Assembly (NCBI GenBank): GCA_900539695.1
Contig: UQDG01000012.1
Location: forward strand, 1 to 64,000
DNA length: 64,000 bases
Direction of reading: 5' to 3'
From: an uncultured Oscillospiraceae bacterium
GTDB taxonomy: Bacteria > Bacillota > Clostridia > Oscillospirales > Ruminococcaceae
The position numbers were made by a program, and so were the translations under genes. The notes below the pieces were generated by a model. The model was not told the DNA's origin, did not search any database, and saw nothing but the letters and a program-made list of their open reading frames with translations. This document shows, in pieces, positions 53,716 to 62,243 of this stretch (the first letter of the stretch is position 1; each line of letters begins with the position of its first letter).

Positions 53716-55377
53716 ATGGCAACAAAACCGATGCGCCGCATCAATATCATCGGGCACCAGAACCCCGATACCGACTCGATCTGCTCGGCCCTTGCCTATG
53801 CCTGGCTGAAAAACCGCGGCAGCCTGGAAGGCCTGTACGAAGCCCGCCGCGCCGGGCATATCAACCGCGAGACTCGCTTTGTTTTGCAGCATTTCGGCGT
53901 GGAGCCGCCGCGCCTGTGTACTGATGTCAGCCCCCAGATCAAAGACATTGACATCCGCAAACAGGCGGGCATTGACGGCGAAATGAGCGTGCGCGCCGCC
54001 TGGAACCTGATGCGCGATGTCGAGATCGACACCCTGTGCATCGTGGATAACGAGGGCGAGCTGCAGGGACTTATCACCATCAAGGACATTGCCGATGCCA
54101 ACATGGACCTGTTTGACACTGCCGTACTGGCCGCCGCCAGCACCCGCTACTCCAATCTTTTGGAAACGCTGGAGGCTGAGTTGGTAGTAGGCAACGCCGA
54201 CACCCGCATCGACAGCGGCAACATCTGCATCGGCACCAGTCCCGAAATCATGGAGGAACTGGTCAAGCCCGATGATTTAGTCCTGGTCTCCAACCGGTAC
54301 GAGGCGCAGATGTGCGCTATCGACTGCGGTGCCCGGGCCATCATCGTCTGCTGCGGCTCGGCAGTGCCCCGCACCATCGTGGCCCGCGCCCAGGAGAAGG
54401 GCTGCGCCATCCTGGCCACCCCCTACGACACCTACGCTGCCGCGCGGCTCATCTCCACCGCCGCGCCGGTGCGCCACTTTATGCGCACTAAGGAGCTTCT
54501 GAAATTCAGCGTAAACACGCCCATTGAGGACGCCCGCAAGGTCATGGCCAGCGTGCGCCACCGCTACTTCCCGATTCTGGACGAGAACGGCAAGTACTGC
54601 GGCGTGGTCAGCCGCCGTAACCTGTTGAACCTGCACCGCAAGCAGCTGATTCTGGTGGACCACAACGAACGCCAGCAGGCTGTGGACGGCCTGGAAGAAG
54701 CCGATATTCTGGAGATCATCGACCATCACCGCATCGGCAATTTGGAGACTACCGGGCCGGTCTACTTCCGCAATGTGCCGGTGGGCTGCACAGCCACCAT
54801 TTTGTACCAGATGTTCAGCGAGCAGGGCATGACCCCCTCGAAAGAGATTGCGGGCCTGCTGCTGTCGGCCATTTTGTCCGACACGCTGATGTTCCGCTCC
54901 CCCACCTCGACCCCGCAGGATGAGGCCGCTGCCAAGGCGCTGGCCGCGCTGGCGGGCGAGGACATTCCCACCTACGCTGAGCAGATGTTTGAAGCGGGCG
55001 CCGACCTGACCGGCCGCGACGCCGAGGATGTGTTCTGCTCCGACTTCAAGGTGTTCAGCCGCGGCGACGCCAAGTTTGGCGTGGGGCAGTCCATCTACAT
55101 GACGGACAAATCCCGTGCCGCCGCCGAGGCGCTGGTAGGGCCGTTCCTGCCCGAGGCCAGCCGCCGTGAGGGCCTGCCGATGATCTTCTACATGTTCACC
55201 GACATGAAGACCCAGAGCACCGATCTGATGTACTGCGGCAACGCTGCCGAACAGATCGTGCGCGAGGCGTTCCATGTAGAGCCGAAGGACGGCAAGGCCT
55301 GGCTGCCGGGGGTCGTCAGCCGTAAAAAGCAGTTGATCCCGCCGCTGCTGGCCGCACTGCAGGCGCATCAGGAGTAA
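53716..55377 (+). CDS. Manganese-dependent inorganic pyrophosphatase, CBS/DRTGG-regulated (family II)
   Basis: The 553-residue cytoplasmic enzyme hydrolyses pyrophosphate. The DHH domain is split by regulatory domains: the N-terminal metal motif GHQNPDTDS (about 13-21), a CBS domain, a DRTGG domain, a second CBS domain, then VDHNE and DHH (336-338) and the C-terminal DHHA2 domain with SRKKQLIP. In known CBS-PPases AMP and ADP inhibit and diadenosine polyphosphates activate. The start at 53716 follows AGAGGGA; an upstream in-frame extension to 53641 is not conserved in type. Confidence 0.93.
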   Translation: MATKPMRRINIIGHQNPDTDSICSALAYAWLKNRGSLEGLYEARRAGHINRETRFVLQHFGVEPPRLCTDVSPQIKDIDIRKQAGIDGEMSVRAAWNLMRDVEIDTLCIVDNEGELQGLITIKDIADANMDLFDTAVLAAASTRYSNLLETLEAELVVGNADTRIDSGNICIGTSPEIMEELVKPDDLVLVSNRYEAQMCAIDCGARAIIVCCGSAVPRTIVARAQEKGCAILATPYDTYAAARLISTAAPVRHFMRTKELLKFSVNTPIEDARKVMASVRHRYFPILDENGKYCGVVSRRNLLNLHRKQLILVDHNERQQAVDGLEEADILEIIDHHRIGNLETTGPVYFRNVPVGCTATILYQMFSEQGMTPSKEIAGLLLSAILSDTLMFRSPTSTPQDEAAAKALAALAGEDIPTYAEQMFEAGADLTGRDAEDVFCSDFKVFSRGDAKFGVGQSIYMTDKSRAAAEALVGPFLPEASRREGLPMIFYMFTDMKTQSTDLMYCGNAAEQIVREAFHVEPKDGKAWLPGVVSRKKQLIPPLLAALQAHQE

Positions 55378-55392
55378 CACACATTTAAAAGG

Positions 55393-55563
55393 CTCCCTCT
55401 GCGAGACAGACTCCCCCGATACGGGGGAGGTGGCACTTTGTGCCAGAGGGGGAGCGCTGTCAGCAAAGCTGATTGAGGGAGAGACAGTATCTTTAGCTGC
55501 TGCCAAATCGCAGGCTCTCTCCCCCACCCGCTTCGCGGGAGCCTCCTCCCAGAGGGGACCGCA
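55393..55563. repeat. Three-way-junction repeat, unit A (copy 2) joined to unit B
   Basis: Bases 55393-55452 repeat the unit at 41463-41522: outer stem CCCTCTG/CAGAGGG, hairpin CTCCCCC-GATAC-GGGGGAG and hairpin TGGCA-CTTTG-TGCCA. The second hairpin changes TGGCG/CGCCA to TGGCA/TGCCA on both sides, so pairing is kept. A different unit (about 55512-55558; CTCTCTCCCCCACCCGC... to CCTCCCAGAGGGG) follows and is related to the repeat at 62104-62220. The segment between has no gene. Confidence 0.75.
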
Positions 55564-55573
55564 CCTAAAAGTA

Positions 55574-55616
55574 AATGCCCGTTGCACAAACACCGTGCAA
55601 CGGGCATTCTTTATTG
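55574..55616. terminator. Intrinsic terminator between the pyrophosphatase and gltX genes
   Basis: Fourteen-pair perfect stem AATGCCCGTTGCAC/GTGCAACGGGCATT followed by CTTTATT on the plus strand and TTACTTTTA on the minus strand; it can end gltX and block readthrough from the other side. Confidence 0.82.
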
Positions 55617-55621
55617 GTAAT

Positions 55622-57064
55622 TTACAGCTTTTCCAGCGCGGCCTTTACGCGGACGATGGTTTCTTCCTTGCCCATCATAGCGGCCAGGTCGGTGCCGCCG
55701 CCGGGGGTACGGGCTTTGCCGGACAGGGCAATGCCCAGCGGGAAGAGCAGCCAGCCGTTCTTTTTCTCCATCTGCTCGGCCAGGGTCTTGCAGGCCTCAA
55801 AGATGGCGTCGCGGTTCCAATCGGCCTGGGCTTCCAGCACCGGCAGCAGAGCGGCCAGAGCCTCCTTGGCGGATTCCGGCGTGGTCTTCTGCTTTTTGTT
55901 GCGGTACATCTCGGCGTCGATGGGCAGCACGGCGTCGAAGAAATCCAGCTGCGGCGGGATGTCCTCCAGCACTTCACAGCGGGGCTGCAGGTTGGCGCAC
56001 AGCAGGTCGCGGTCGATGTCGCGGTGCACAGCACGGTCGATGAACGGATCGGCCAGGCGGCGGAACTCCTCGGCCGGCAGGGCGCGGATGTAGGCGGCGT
56101 TGATGGCACGCAGCTTAAGCGGGTCAAAGATGGCGGGGGACTTGGAAATGCGGGCAGGGTCCCAAATCTTGATCATTTCCTCAAGAGAGAAAATTTCCTG
56201 CTCGCCCTCGGGGGCCCAGCCCAGCAGCAGCAGATAGTTCAGCACAGCGGCAGGCAGGTAGCCTTTGGCCACCAGGTCCTGATAGCTGGCGTCGCCGTTG
56301 CGCTTGGACAGCTTATTCTGGGCGTCCTTCATAACCGGCGGGCAGTGGACGTAGATGGGCTTTTCCCAGCCGAAAGCCTCGTACAGCAGGTTGTACTTGG
56401 GGGTGGAGGACAGATACTCGCTGCCGCGGATGACGTGGGTAATGCCCATCAGGTGGTCATCCACCACGTTGGCGAAGTTGTAGGTAGGCATGCCGTCGGT
56501 CTTAATCAAAATCTGGTCGTCCAGTTCCTTGACGTCGACCTCGATATGGCCGTAGACCACATCGTCGAAACCGGCCACACCGGATTCGGGGATCTTCTGG
56601 CGGATGACGTAAGGCTCACCGGCGGCCAGCTTGGCGTCGATCTCCTCCTGAGTCAGGTGGCGGCAGTGGCCGTCGTAGTGGGTCATCTCACCGGCGGCGC
56701 GCTGGGCCTCGTGCATCTCGTTCAGGCGGTCCTCGGTGCAGAAGCAGTAGTAAGCCTTGCCCTCCTTGACGAGCTGCTCGGCATACTGTTTGAACATGCC
56801 CATGCGCTGGCTCTGCACATAGGGGCCGACGGGGCCGCCGATGTCGGGGCCTTCGTCCCAGGTCAGGCCGGTGGCGCGCAGCGTGCCGTAGATGATGTCG
56901 GTAGCGCCCTCGACCAGGCGGCCCTGGTCGGTATCCTCGATACGCAGAATGAACGTACCATCGTTATGGCGTGCCTGCAGGTAAGTGTACAGTGCGGTGC
57001 GCAGGTTGCCGACGTGCATATAGCCCGTGGGCGACGGCGCAAACCGGGTACGAACGTTAGACAT
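55622..57064 (-). CDS. gltX: Glutamyl-tRNA synthetase
   Basis: The 480-residue class I synthetase has the HIGH-type motif APSPTGYMHVGN (8-19) and the KMSKS-type motif NKLSKRNG (near 249), then the anticodon-binding helical domains. Length is normal for bacterial GluRS. The start is behind AAAGGGG. Whether it is discriminating or also charges tRNA-Gln is not clear from these motifs. Confidence 0.97.
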   Translation of the reverse strand: MSNVRTRFAPSPTGYMHVGNLRTALYTYLQARHNDGTFILRIEDTDQGRLVEGATDIIYGTLRATGLTWDEGPDIGGPVGPYVQSQRMGMFKQYAEQLVKEGKAYYCFCTEDRLNEMHEAQRAAGEMTHYDGHCRHLTQEEIDAKLAAGEPYVIRQKIPESGVAGFDDVVYGHIEVDVKELDDQILIKTDGMPTYNFANVVDDHLMGITHVIRGSEYLSSTPKYNLLYEAFGWEKPIYVHCPPVMKDAQNKLSKRNGDASYQDLVAKGYLPAAVLNYLLLLGWAPEGEQEIFSLEEMIKIWDPARISKSPAIFDPLKLRAINAAYIRALPAEEFRRLADPFIDRAVHRDIDRDLLCANLQPRCEVLEDIPPQLDFFDAVLPIDAEMYRNKKQKTTPESAKEALAALLPVLEAQADWNRDAIFEACKTLAEQMEKKNGWLLFPLGIALSGKARTPGGGTDLAAMMGKEETIVRVKAALEKL

Positions 57065-57107
57065 GGTGAAAACCCCTTTATTTTAAATTAGTATCCTGTA
57101 AATTGCA

Positions 57108-57132
57108 GGGGCCGGTGCTTGCATCGGCCCTA
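57108..57132. repeat. REP-like hairpin repeat, short unit
   Basis: Stem GGGCCG/CGGCCC around GTGCTTGCAT followed by TAC; shares TGCTTGCATC and the CCCTAC end with the repeat at 29455-29508. It lies in the gap between hflX and gltX. Confidence 0.5.
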
Positions 57133-57192
57133 CAAGCATGTTTTTGTTCTCAAACGACTTCATTATAAAGCGAAGACAAATCGCTGTCAACC

Positions 57193-58482
57193 TTACACAA
57201 GATACGGCTCAAACCGATGCAGATCGTCGATCTTGACGGTGGCGCGGTAGTAGACGCCGTCCTCTCGGTATTCTTCCTCGGCCACGCTGCCGCGGCTGCG
57301 CAGGATGTCGGCCAGCGCCAGTTTATCGTAGGGCAGCAGCACCTCGATGCCCCGCACACGGTGGGCCAGCACATCATCGATCTTGGCCAGCAGGGCGGGC
57401 AGGCCCACACCCGTTTTGGCGCTGGTCAGCAGGATGTCCGGGTCAAAGGACAGCAGGTTCGCTGTATCGCACTTATTGTACACCACCAGCTGGGGGATGC
57501 CCTCGCAATCCAGGCTGCTCAGTACCTCATCGGTGACGGCCAGCTGCTCGGCAGCCTGGTCGTCCCCGGCGTCGGCCACCTTTACGATAACGTCCGCATA
57601 GGCGGCTTCTTCCAGCGTGCTCTTGAACGCTTCCACCAGGTGGTGGGGCAGGCGGCTGACGAAGCCGACCGTATCCACCAGAATAATTTGCAGGCCGCTG
57701 GGCAGGGTCAGCTTGCGGGCGGTGGGGTCCAGCGTGGCGAACAGCATGTCCGCCTCAAAGATCTGCTCGCCGCACAGGGCGTTCAGCAGGCTGGACTTGC
57801 CCACGTTGGTGTAGCCCACCAGTGCCACCACGGGCACATTGTTTTTCTGGCGGGCGCGGCGGGTCTCACCCCGGCGCTTCTCCATCTCTTTTAGACGGCC
57901 TTCGAGATGTTCAATGCGGTGGTGCAGGTGGCGGCGGTCCAGCTCCAGCTTAGTTTCACCGGCACCGCGGCGGGCACCACCGCCGCCCCCGCCGCCGCCG
58001 CCCTGGCGGCTGAGGGATTCACCCAGGCCCTGCAAACGGGGCAACTGGTAGCGCAGGGTGGCCAGTTCGGTCTGCAGCTTGCCCTCATTGGTGGTAGCGC
58101 GGGCACGGAAAATTTCCAAAATCAGCATCGTGCGGTCCAGCACTTCCACCTGCAAAGCGGCGGACAGGTTGCGGATCTGGCTGCCGGTGAGTTCGCCGTC
58201 AAAAATAGCTGCCGCAGCGTTCAAATTTTGGCAGACAAGCCGCGCTTCGGCCACCTTGCCCTCCCCCAGCAGGGTGGCGGCTTCGGGGGTGGAGCGTTTC
58301 TGCGTAACCTCGGCCACGGCCTCCATGCCGTTGGCGTCAGCCAGCGCCCGCAGCTCGTCCAGGCTGCGGGCCATATCGTACTTGCCCTGGTCCAGCGCCA
58401 GCAGCACGACGGGCAGTTTCTCGCCGTCCTGCTGTTTCTGAGCCGTGGTGCCAAAGTCCAAATCGATCGTATTCTCGCTCAT
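57193..58482 (-). CDS. hflX: Ribosome-splitting GTPase HflX
   Basis: The 429-residue protein has the HflX N-terminal domain, a coiled-coil linker (KLELDRRHLHHRIEHLEGRL), then the GTPase domain with GYTNVGKSS, DTVGF and NKCD. HflX binds and can split stalled or hibernating ribosomes. Unusual here is a run of nine glycines (about 160-168) in the conserved GGG-x-GTRGPGE-type loop before the coiled coil, where the usual Ile/Thr/Pro residues are altered. The start overlaps the stop of the upstream acetyltransferase gene by 4 bp (ATGA). Confidence 0.95.
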   Translation of the reverse strand: MSENTIDLDFGTTAQKQQDGEKLPVVLLALDQGKYDMARSLDELRALADANGMEAVAEVTQKRSTPEAATLLGEGKVAEARLVCQNLNAAAAIFDGELTGSQIRNLSAALQVEVLDRTMLILEIFRARATTNEGKLQTELATLRYQLPRLQGLGESLSRQGGGGGGGGGARRGAGETKLELDRRHLHHRIEHLEGRLKEMEKRRGETRRARQKNNVPVVALVGYTNVGKSSLLNALCGEQIFEADMLFATLDPTARKLTLPSGLQIILVDTVGFVSRLPHHLVEAFKSTLEEAAYADVIVKVADAGDDQAAEQLAVTDEVLSSLDCEGIPQLVVYNKCDTANLLSFDPDILLTSAKTGVGLPALLAKIDDVLAHRVRGIEVLLPYDKLALADILRSRGSVAEEEYREDGVYYRATVKIDDLHRFEPYLV

Positions 58483-59057
58483 AGATCCTCTTTTACCAGG
58501 TGGTAGGCGCGGCAGGGCACCGCCGTGCCGTCAAATTTGTGGTCGATCACATCGTGGTCGTAAACGAAACCGGCTTTTTGCAGCACGGCGCTGCTGGCCA
58601 CATTCTCGTTGGCATGGATGGCCGCCAGCCAGGGGGCGTCCACCGTGTTGAACCAGTAGTCCCGCACGGCGCAGAGGGCCTCGGTCATATAGCCGTTGTT
58701 CCACCACTTGCGGCCCAGCGCGTAGCCCGCCTCCCAGGCGGAGCCCAGAATTTCGGTGTTCAGGTGCCAGCCGGTCTTCAGCTCCGGCGCGGGGAACAGG
58801 CTGATGGTGCCCATCAGCACGCCACTGCGCTTATTTTCCACGCCCCACTGGTAAAAGGTGGGGTCGCCGTAGTGCTTTTCCCACTCGTTCAGCATCTCGG
58901 CGGTCTCGGCCCAGCTGCGGTGGGCGTTCCAGCGCAGATACCTGGTCACCTCGGGGTCGCTGGCCCAGTTGTTGAACATCATCTCGCTGTCATCCATGGT
59001 CAACCGCCGCAGCAGCAGCCGCCCGGTTTCCAGTTCCTGTGTACCGCAATGTTTCAT
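58479..59057 (-). CDS. GNAT-family N-acetyltransferase (RimJ/RimL-like)
   Basis: The 192-residue protein has the RimJ/RimL-type start ETGRLLLRRLTMDD, the acetyl-CoA binding block YALGRKWWNNGYMTEAL, and IHANENVASSAVLQKAGF. It may acetylate protein N-termini or small molecules; the substrate is unknown. The frame extends upstream to 59384 inside the flippase gene, but the start at 59057 has a GAGG site and begins with the family N-terminus. It follows the flippase after 8 bp and overlaps hflX, so the three can be one transcript. Confidence 0.9.
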   Translation of the reverse strand: MKHCGTQELETGRLLLRRLTMDDSEMMFNNWASDPEVTRYLRWNAHRSWAETAEMLNEWEKHYGDPTFYQWGVENKRSGVLMGTISLFPAPELKTGWHLNTEILGSAWEAGYALGRKWWNNGYMTEALCAVRDYWFNTVDAPWLAAIHANENVASSAVLQKAGFVYDHDVIDHKFDGTAVPCRAYHLVKEDL

Positions 59058-59065
59058 GGTTTTCC

Positions 59066-60514
59066 TCACTTCTTTAACAGGCCGCGCAGGATGCCCAGCC
59101 CCATATTCCACAGTTTGAGCAGTTGGGCGCGGTAGAGGGTGCAGTAGATGAACAGCACCGCGCCGGTGAACACGAATTTCAGGACAAAATGCTGCCACAG
59201 CAGCGTGCCGGCCACCGTGACGGCGAACGCCAGCAGAAAGCCGGAGATGGTCTTGGCAAAGCTGGGGATGGTGCGGTAGTACATCTGCCCGGTAACACTG
59301 CGGTACAAAAATGCCAGACCGTTGCTGGCGGCCAGCGCAAAGGCCGCGCCGGTCATGCCGAAGCGGGGCACGAAGGCCGCGCACAGCCCCAAATTAGACA
59401 GCGCACCGATGCCAATGCCAATGGTATCATGCCAGGGTTTGCGGGCGATGGAGTTGCCGTAGACGGTGCCCTCGCACAAAATGTTGAACACCACCGCCAG
59501 CATCAGCAGCGGAAAGATGGTCAGGCACTCTTTTTTGTTGGGGAAGATGAGGAATACGATGTCCTCAAACATCACCAGCACGCAGAAAAAGCCGAAGATC
59601 AGCAGGTTCAGCACGTCGTGCACGCGGCCGATGCGCTCCTGTTCCTCGCGGTAGTGGGCGTACACATAGGGGCCCCAGTAGGTGGAGAAGCCCGCCTGGA
59701 TAGCGGTGACCAGCTGCGCCAGGCTGTAGCCGAAGGCAAAGAGTCCCTGGGCGCTTTCGCCGCACTTGTTGCCCACAAAGGACAGGCAGATGCCGCTGGA
59801 CAGGCTGAACAGAATCTGCGCCGGGGCCAGCGCGATGCCATAAGGCACAGCCACCTTGGCGATACCGCCGAATTTTTCGGCAGGCAGCGGACTGAAAAAG
59901 GCGCTGCGGTACTTATACCCAAACGCAATGACCACCACGCCGAAGCTGATGATGGCCGCCATGGCCAGCAGGTAGACGTTGGAGGTGAAGAAGCCGGGCA
60001 GCAGGTAGATGAGGTTGAAGCACCCCTGCATCCACAGCGTCTCGGCGGTGTAGGCTTTCAGGTCGTTTTCCAGCCGCAGCAGCACGTTCAGGTAGCGCAC
60101 CAGCATGTACAGCGCGGCGTTCACAAACAGCAGCGGCACCAGCCCCTGGCCGTCAGCGCCAAAGCCGAAGGCCACCGCCATGGGCCGGGCGGCGAACAGG
60201 CTGCACACAGCCCCCAGCACCAGCATGAACACCACCGACATCCGGGTGCAGGCGGCAAACAGCTGGCGGGGTTCGGCCCCGGCGGGCGGCTCATGGTAAA
60301 AGCGCAGCAGGGTCTGGTCCAGGCCCAGGATGCCAAGGTTCATGACGGTGGCGGTGTAGGTCATAAAGGTGACCGGCGCGCCCAGCACCTCGGCAGGCAG
60401 CAGGCCCTTGACGATGAGCGCCAGGCCGGTGATAGCAAAACCCAGGTAGGTTGCCACCGAGTATTTCATTACGTTGCCGGCAAAGGATTCCCCGGCGGAT
60501 TTTTTCTCTGGCAT
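59066..60514 (-). CDS. Oligosaccharide flippase (Wzx/RfbX-like)
   Basis: The 482-residue protein has about 13-14 hydrophobic helices with the layout of MOP-superfamily polysaccharide exporters (N-terminal NVMKYSVATYLGFAITGLAL). It should export lipid-linked repeat units of a surface polysaccharide, in keeping with the glycan genes at 60748-64000. The start has an AAAGGA site. A MITE and a small hairpin separate it from the upstream genes. Confidence 0.88.
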   Translation of the reverse strand: MPEKKSAGESFAGNVMKYSVATYLGFAITGLALIVKGLLPAEVLGAPVTFMTYTATVMNLGILGLDQTLLRFYHEPPAGAEPRQLFAACTRMSVVFMLVLGAVCSLFAARPMAVAFGFGADGQGLVPLLFVNAALYMLVRYLNVLLRLENDLKAYTAETLWMQGCFNLIYLLPGFFTSNVYLLAMAAIISFGVVVIAFGYKYRSAFFSPLPAEKFGGIAKVAVPYGIALAPAQILFSLSSGICLSFVGNKCGESAQGLFAFGYSLAQLVTAIQAGFSTYWGPYVYAHYREEQERIGRVHDVLNLLIFGFFCVLVMFEDIVFLIFPNKKECLTIFPLLMLAVVFNILCEGTVYGNSIARKPWHDTIGIGIGALSNLGLCAAFVPRFGMTGAAFALAASNGLAFLYRSVTGQMYYRTIPSFAKTISGFLLAFAVTVAGTLLWQHFVLKFVFTGAVLFIYCTLYRAQLLKLWNMGLGILRGLLKK

Positions 60515-60526
60515 GATTCGAGGTCC

Positions 60527-60567
60527 TTTCCCGCCTTCTTTGAAAAGAAGGAAGCGAAGAAACTTTT
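60527..60567. repeat. Small hairpin repeat, TTTCTTTGAAAAGAAAG family
   Basis: CCTTCTTTGAAAAGAAGG forms the stem, followed by AAGCGAAGAAACTTTTATA, 9 bp before MITE copy 7. Confidence 0.6.
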
Positions 60568-60575
60568 ATACTTAT

Positions 60576-60747
60576 GGCAACACCGCACAATTCCCGCCTA
60601 ACGGCTTAAGCACCGCTCCGGCGGCTGCGGCACGGCATCTGCGTTGCCAAAATGCTCGATAATACACAAAGTATTATCTGCGCTTTTGGCTTAGCAGCTG
60701 CCGCACCTCGCTCGCCGTATCGGCACTTAGAATTATGCGGTATTGCC
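60576..60747 (-). repeat. 172-bp hairpin MITE, copy 7
   Basis: Complete inverted copy close in sequence to the reference, flanked by direct repeats TTAT (60572-60575 and 60748-60751). The right-hand TTAT supplies the stop codon (TAA on the minus strand, 60748-60750) of the upstream gene, so the insertion sits exactly at the gene end. Confidence 0.9.
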
Positions 60748-62061
60748 TTATTTCACGTAGGGCCGGATGCGGGCCGTCATGGCTTCCACCTGCTCGGGCG
60801 TCACATGGGCTTTATCCACATAACCGTAGATGCGCTGGGCGAAATTGGCCAGCGGCGGGCAGAAGGCGAACACCTTTTTCGGCTCCCAGCCGCGGCGGTA
60901 CAAAAAGTGTACGCCCGCCAGTGCACAGAATTTCAGCAGGTTAAAGTGGGGGGTAAAGCCCTCGCCCATCGGCTCATCCCGGGGGGGATTTTTGTAGACA
61001 TCCTCCAGCAGATCGGCCATGCGGATGTAGGCCGGCGTCTCGCTGGGGTCGAAGTAGCCCTCGATGACTTCGCGCGCAATGGGGAACGGCGGGTCGTCCT
61101 GCTGCATGGCGGCGGCAAAGTCCGCGTAAGTGGTGATATAGCGGGCGTCCTTGTAGATGACCGGGTCATACTCGTGCTCAATGGGCACAGGGCGCAGGAT
61201 GTGGCAGCTTTTACCCGCCATGTACACCTCGGCGATAGCGGTGCTCATCCAGATGGAGATGGAGTCCGCTGCCACGATCCACTGCTTGACCGAATCGGCA
61301 AAGATCACGTGGAAGTTGGGGCATTTTCTGGCCAGTTCTTCCAGCGCGGGGCTGTTCCACTCGCTGGGGTGGCGGCGGTAGACAAGCTCTACCTCCGGGT
61401 GGGCGGTGAGGTACTGTTCAAACCAGCTCAGCGTCTCTTTCATCGATACACGGTTTGTTTTGGCAAAGCCGGTAAAGTCGGTGCCCGCCATTCTGGAAAG
61501 CTCGGCCACCTCGTCGTCGTTCATGCTGGCGTAGCCGAAGCTGGAAATATACAGGTGCAGCTTTTTGTTGGGGTCGAGGCCGAACTCCCGGCAGAGGGTG
61601 GCTTTATCCTTAAAATACCCGTTAAATTCAGGCCGCAAAAAATCCATCATGACGGCGCCGGTCACGGGGGTGTTTTTGGCGTCCATGCCGTGGGCCTGCA
61701 GGCGGGCGGCGGTGCGCTTGCCCCAGCAGGTCTGCACGCAGCGCTTGGCGTTGCCGTTCATGTTGAACCAATCGCCCTCCTCCTGCGTATCGGAAAGCAT
61801 CTGCTCCCAATGCAGGTTGACGATCTTGTTGCATTTGCCGATGTTGTTGTAGACGTGGCTGTTGATGGCCTCGTTATCATACATGCAGCTGGCGACCAGC
61901 ACTTCCGGCTTATCTTTACCGAAAAGCCGCAGGTGCTTGGGGTCCAGCAGCTGGCGGATCTCGGCGGTATAGCCGCGGCGCTCCAACTCCAGCTTGAGCA
62001 GCAGGTCGCTCTCATATTCGCGCACAGTGTGCTCGTACAAAATCAGGAAGTCTAAAGCCAT
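60748..62061 (-). CDS. Surface carbohydrate biosynthesis protein (GT-B-like)
   Basis: A 437-residue cytoplasmic protein without membrane helices. It starts with a Rossmann-like strand (DFLILYEHTVREYESDLLL), has NLHWEQM and later RRHPSEWN and a nucleotide-binding-like stretch FADSVKQWIVAADSISIWMSTAIAEVYMAG, in the order of the CDP-glycerol glycerophosphotransferase and polysialyltransferase-like GT-B proteins often named surface carbohydrate biosynthesis protein. It is likely to transfer a sugar or polyol unit onto a surface glycan; donor and acceptor are unknown. The start at 62061 is preferred (CGAGG site) over the in-frame extension to 62205. Confidence 0.75.
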   Translation of the reverse strand: MALDFLILYEHTVREYESDLLLKLELERRGYTAEIRQLLDPKHLRLFGKDKPEVLVASCMYDNEAINSHVYNNIGKCNKIVNLHWEQMLSDTQEEGDWFNMNGNAKRCVQTCWGKRTAARLQAHGMDAKNTPVTGAVMMDFLRPEFNGYFKDKATLCREFGLDPNKKLHLYISSFGYASMNDDEVAELSRMAGTDFTGFAKTNRVSMKETLSWFEQYLTAHPEVELVYRRHPSEWNSPALEELARKCPNFHVIFADSVKQWIVAADSISIWMSTAIAEVYMAGKSCHILRPVPIEHEYDPVIYKDARYITTYADFAAAMQQDDPPFPIAREVIEGYFDPSETPAYIRMADLLEDVYKNPPRDEPMGEGFTPHFNLLKFCALAGVHFLYRRGWEPKKVFAFCPPLANFAQRIYGYVDKAHVTPEQVEAMTARIRPYVK

Positions 62062-62103
62062 GGTTTGCCTCGTTGTAGATTTAATTGCCAATTTACTTCG
62101 GCC

Positions 62104-62220
62104 CCCTCTGGGAGGTGGCTCCCGCATAGGCGGGTGTGGGAGAGAGCCTGATCGCCAATGCTTCGGATACCGGTAATGCTCTCTCCCTCCGCCCCTTCGG
62201 GGCACCTTCCTCCCAGAGGG
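62104..62220. repeat. Large inverted repeat made of two unit-B copies
   Basis: The ends are a perfect 12-bp inverted repeat CCCTCTGGGAGG (62104-62115) / CCTCCCAGAGGG (62209-62220). Further inward GGGAGAGAGC pairs with GCTCTCTCCC, and each half has its own small hairpin (CCCGC...GCGGG; GCCCC-TTCG-GGGGC). It resembles unit B at 55512-55558 in both orientations. It lies between two genes of the polysaccharide locus. Confidence 0.75.
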
Positions 62221-62243
62221 AGGCTCTTTAACAGTCTACTTAT

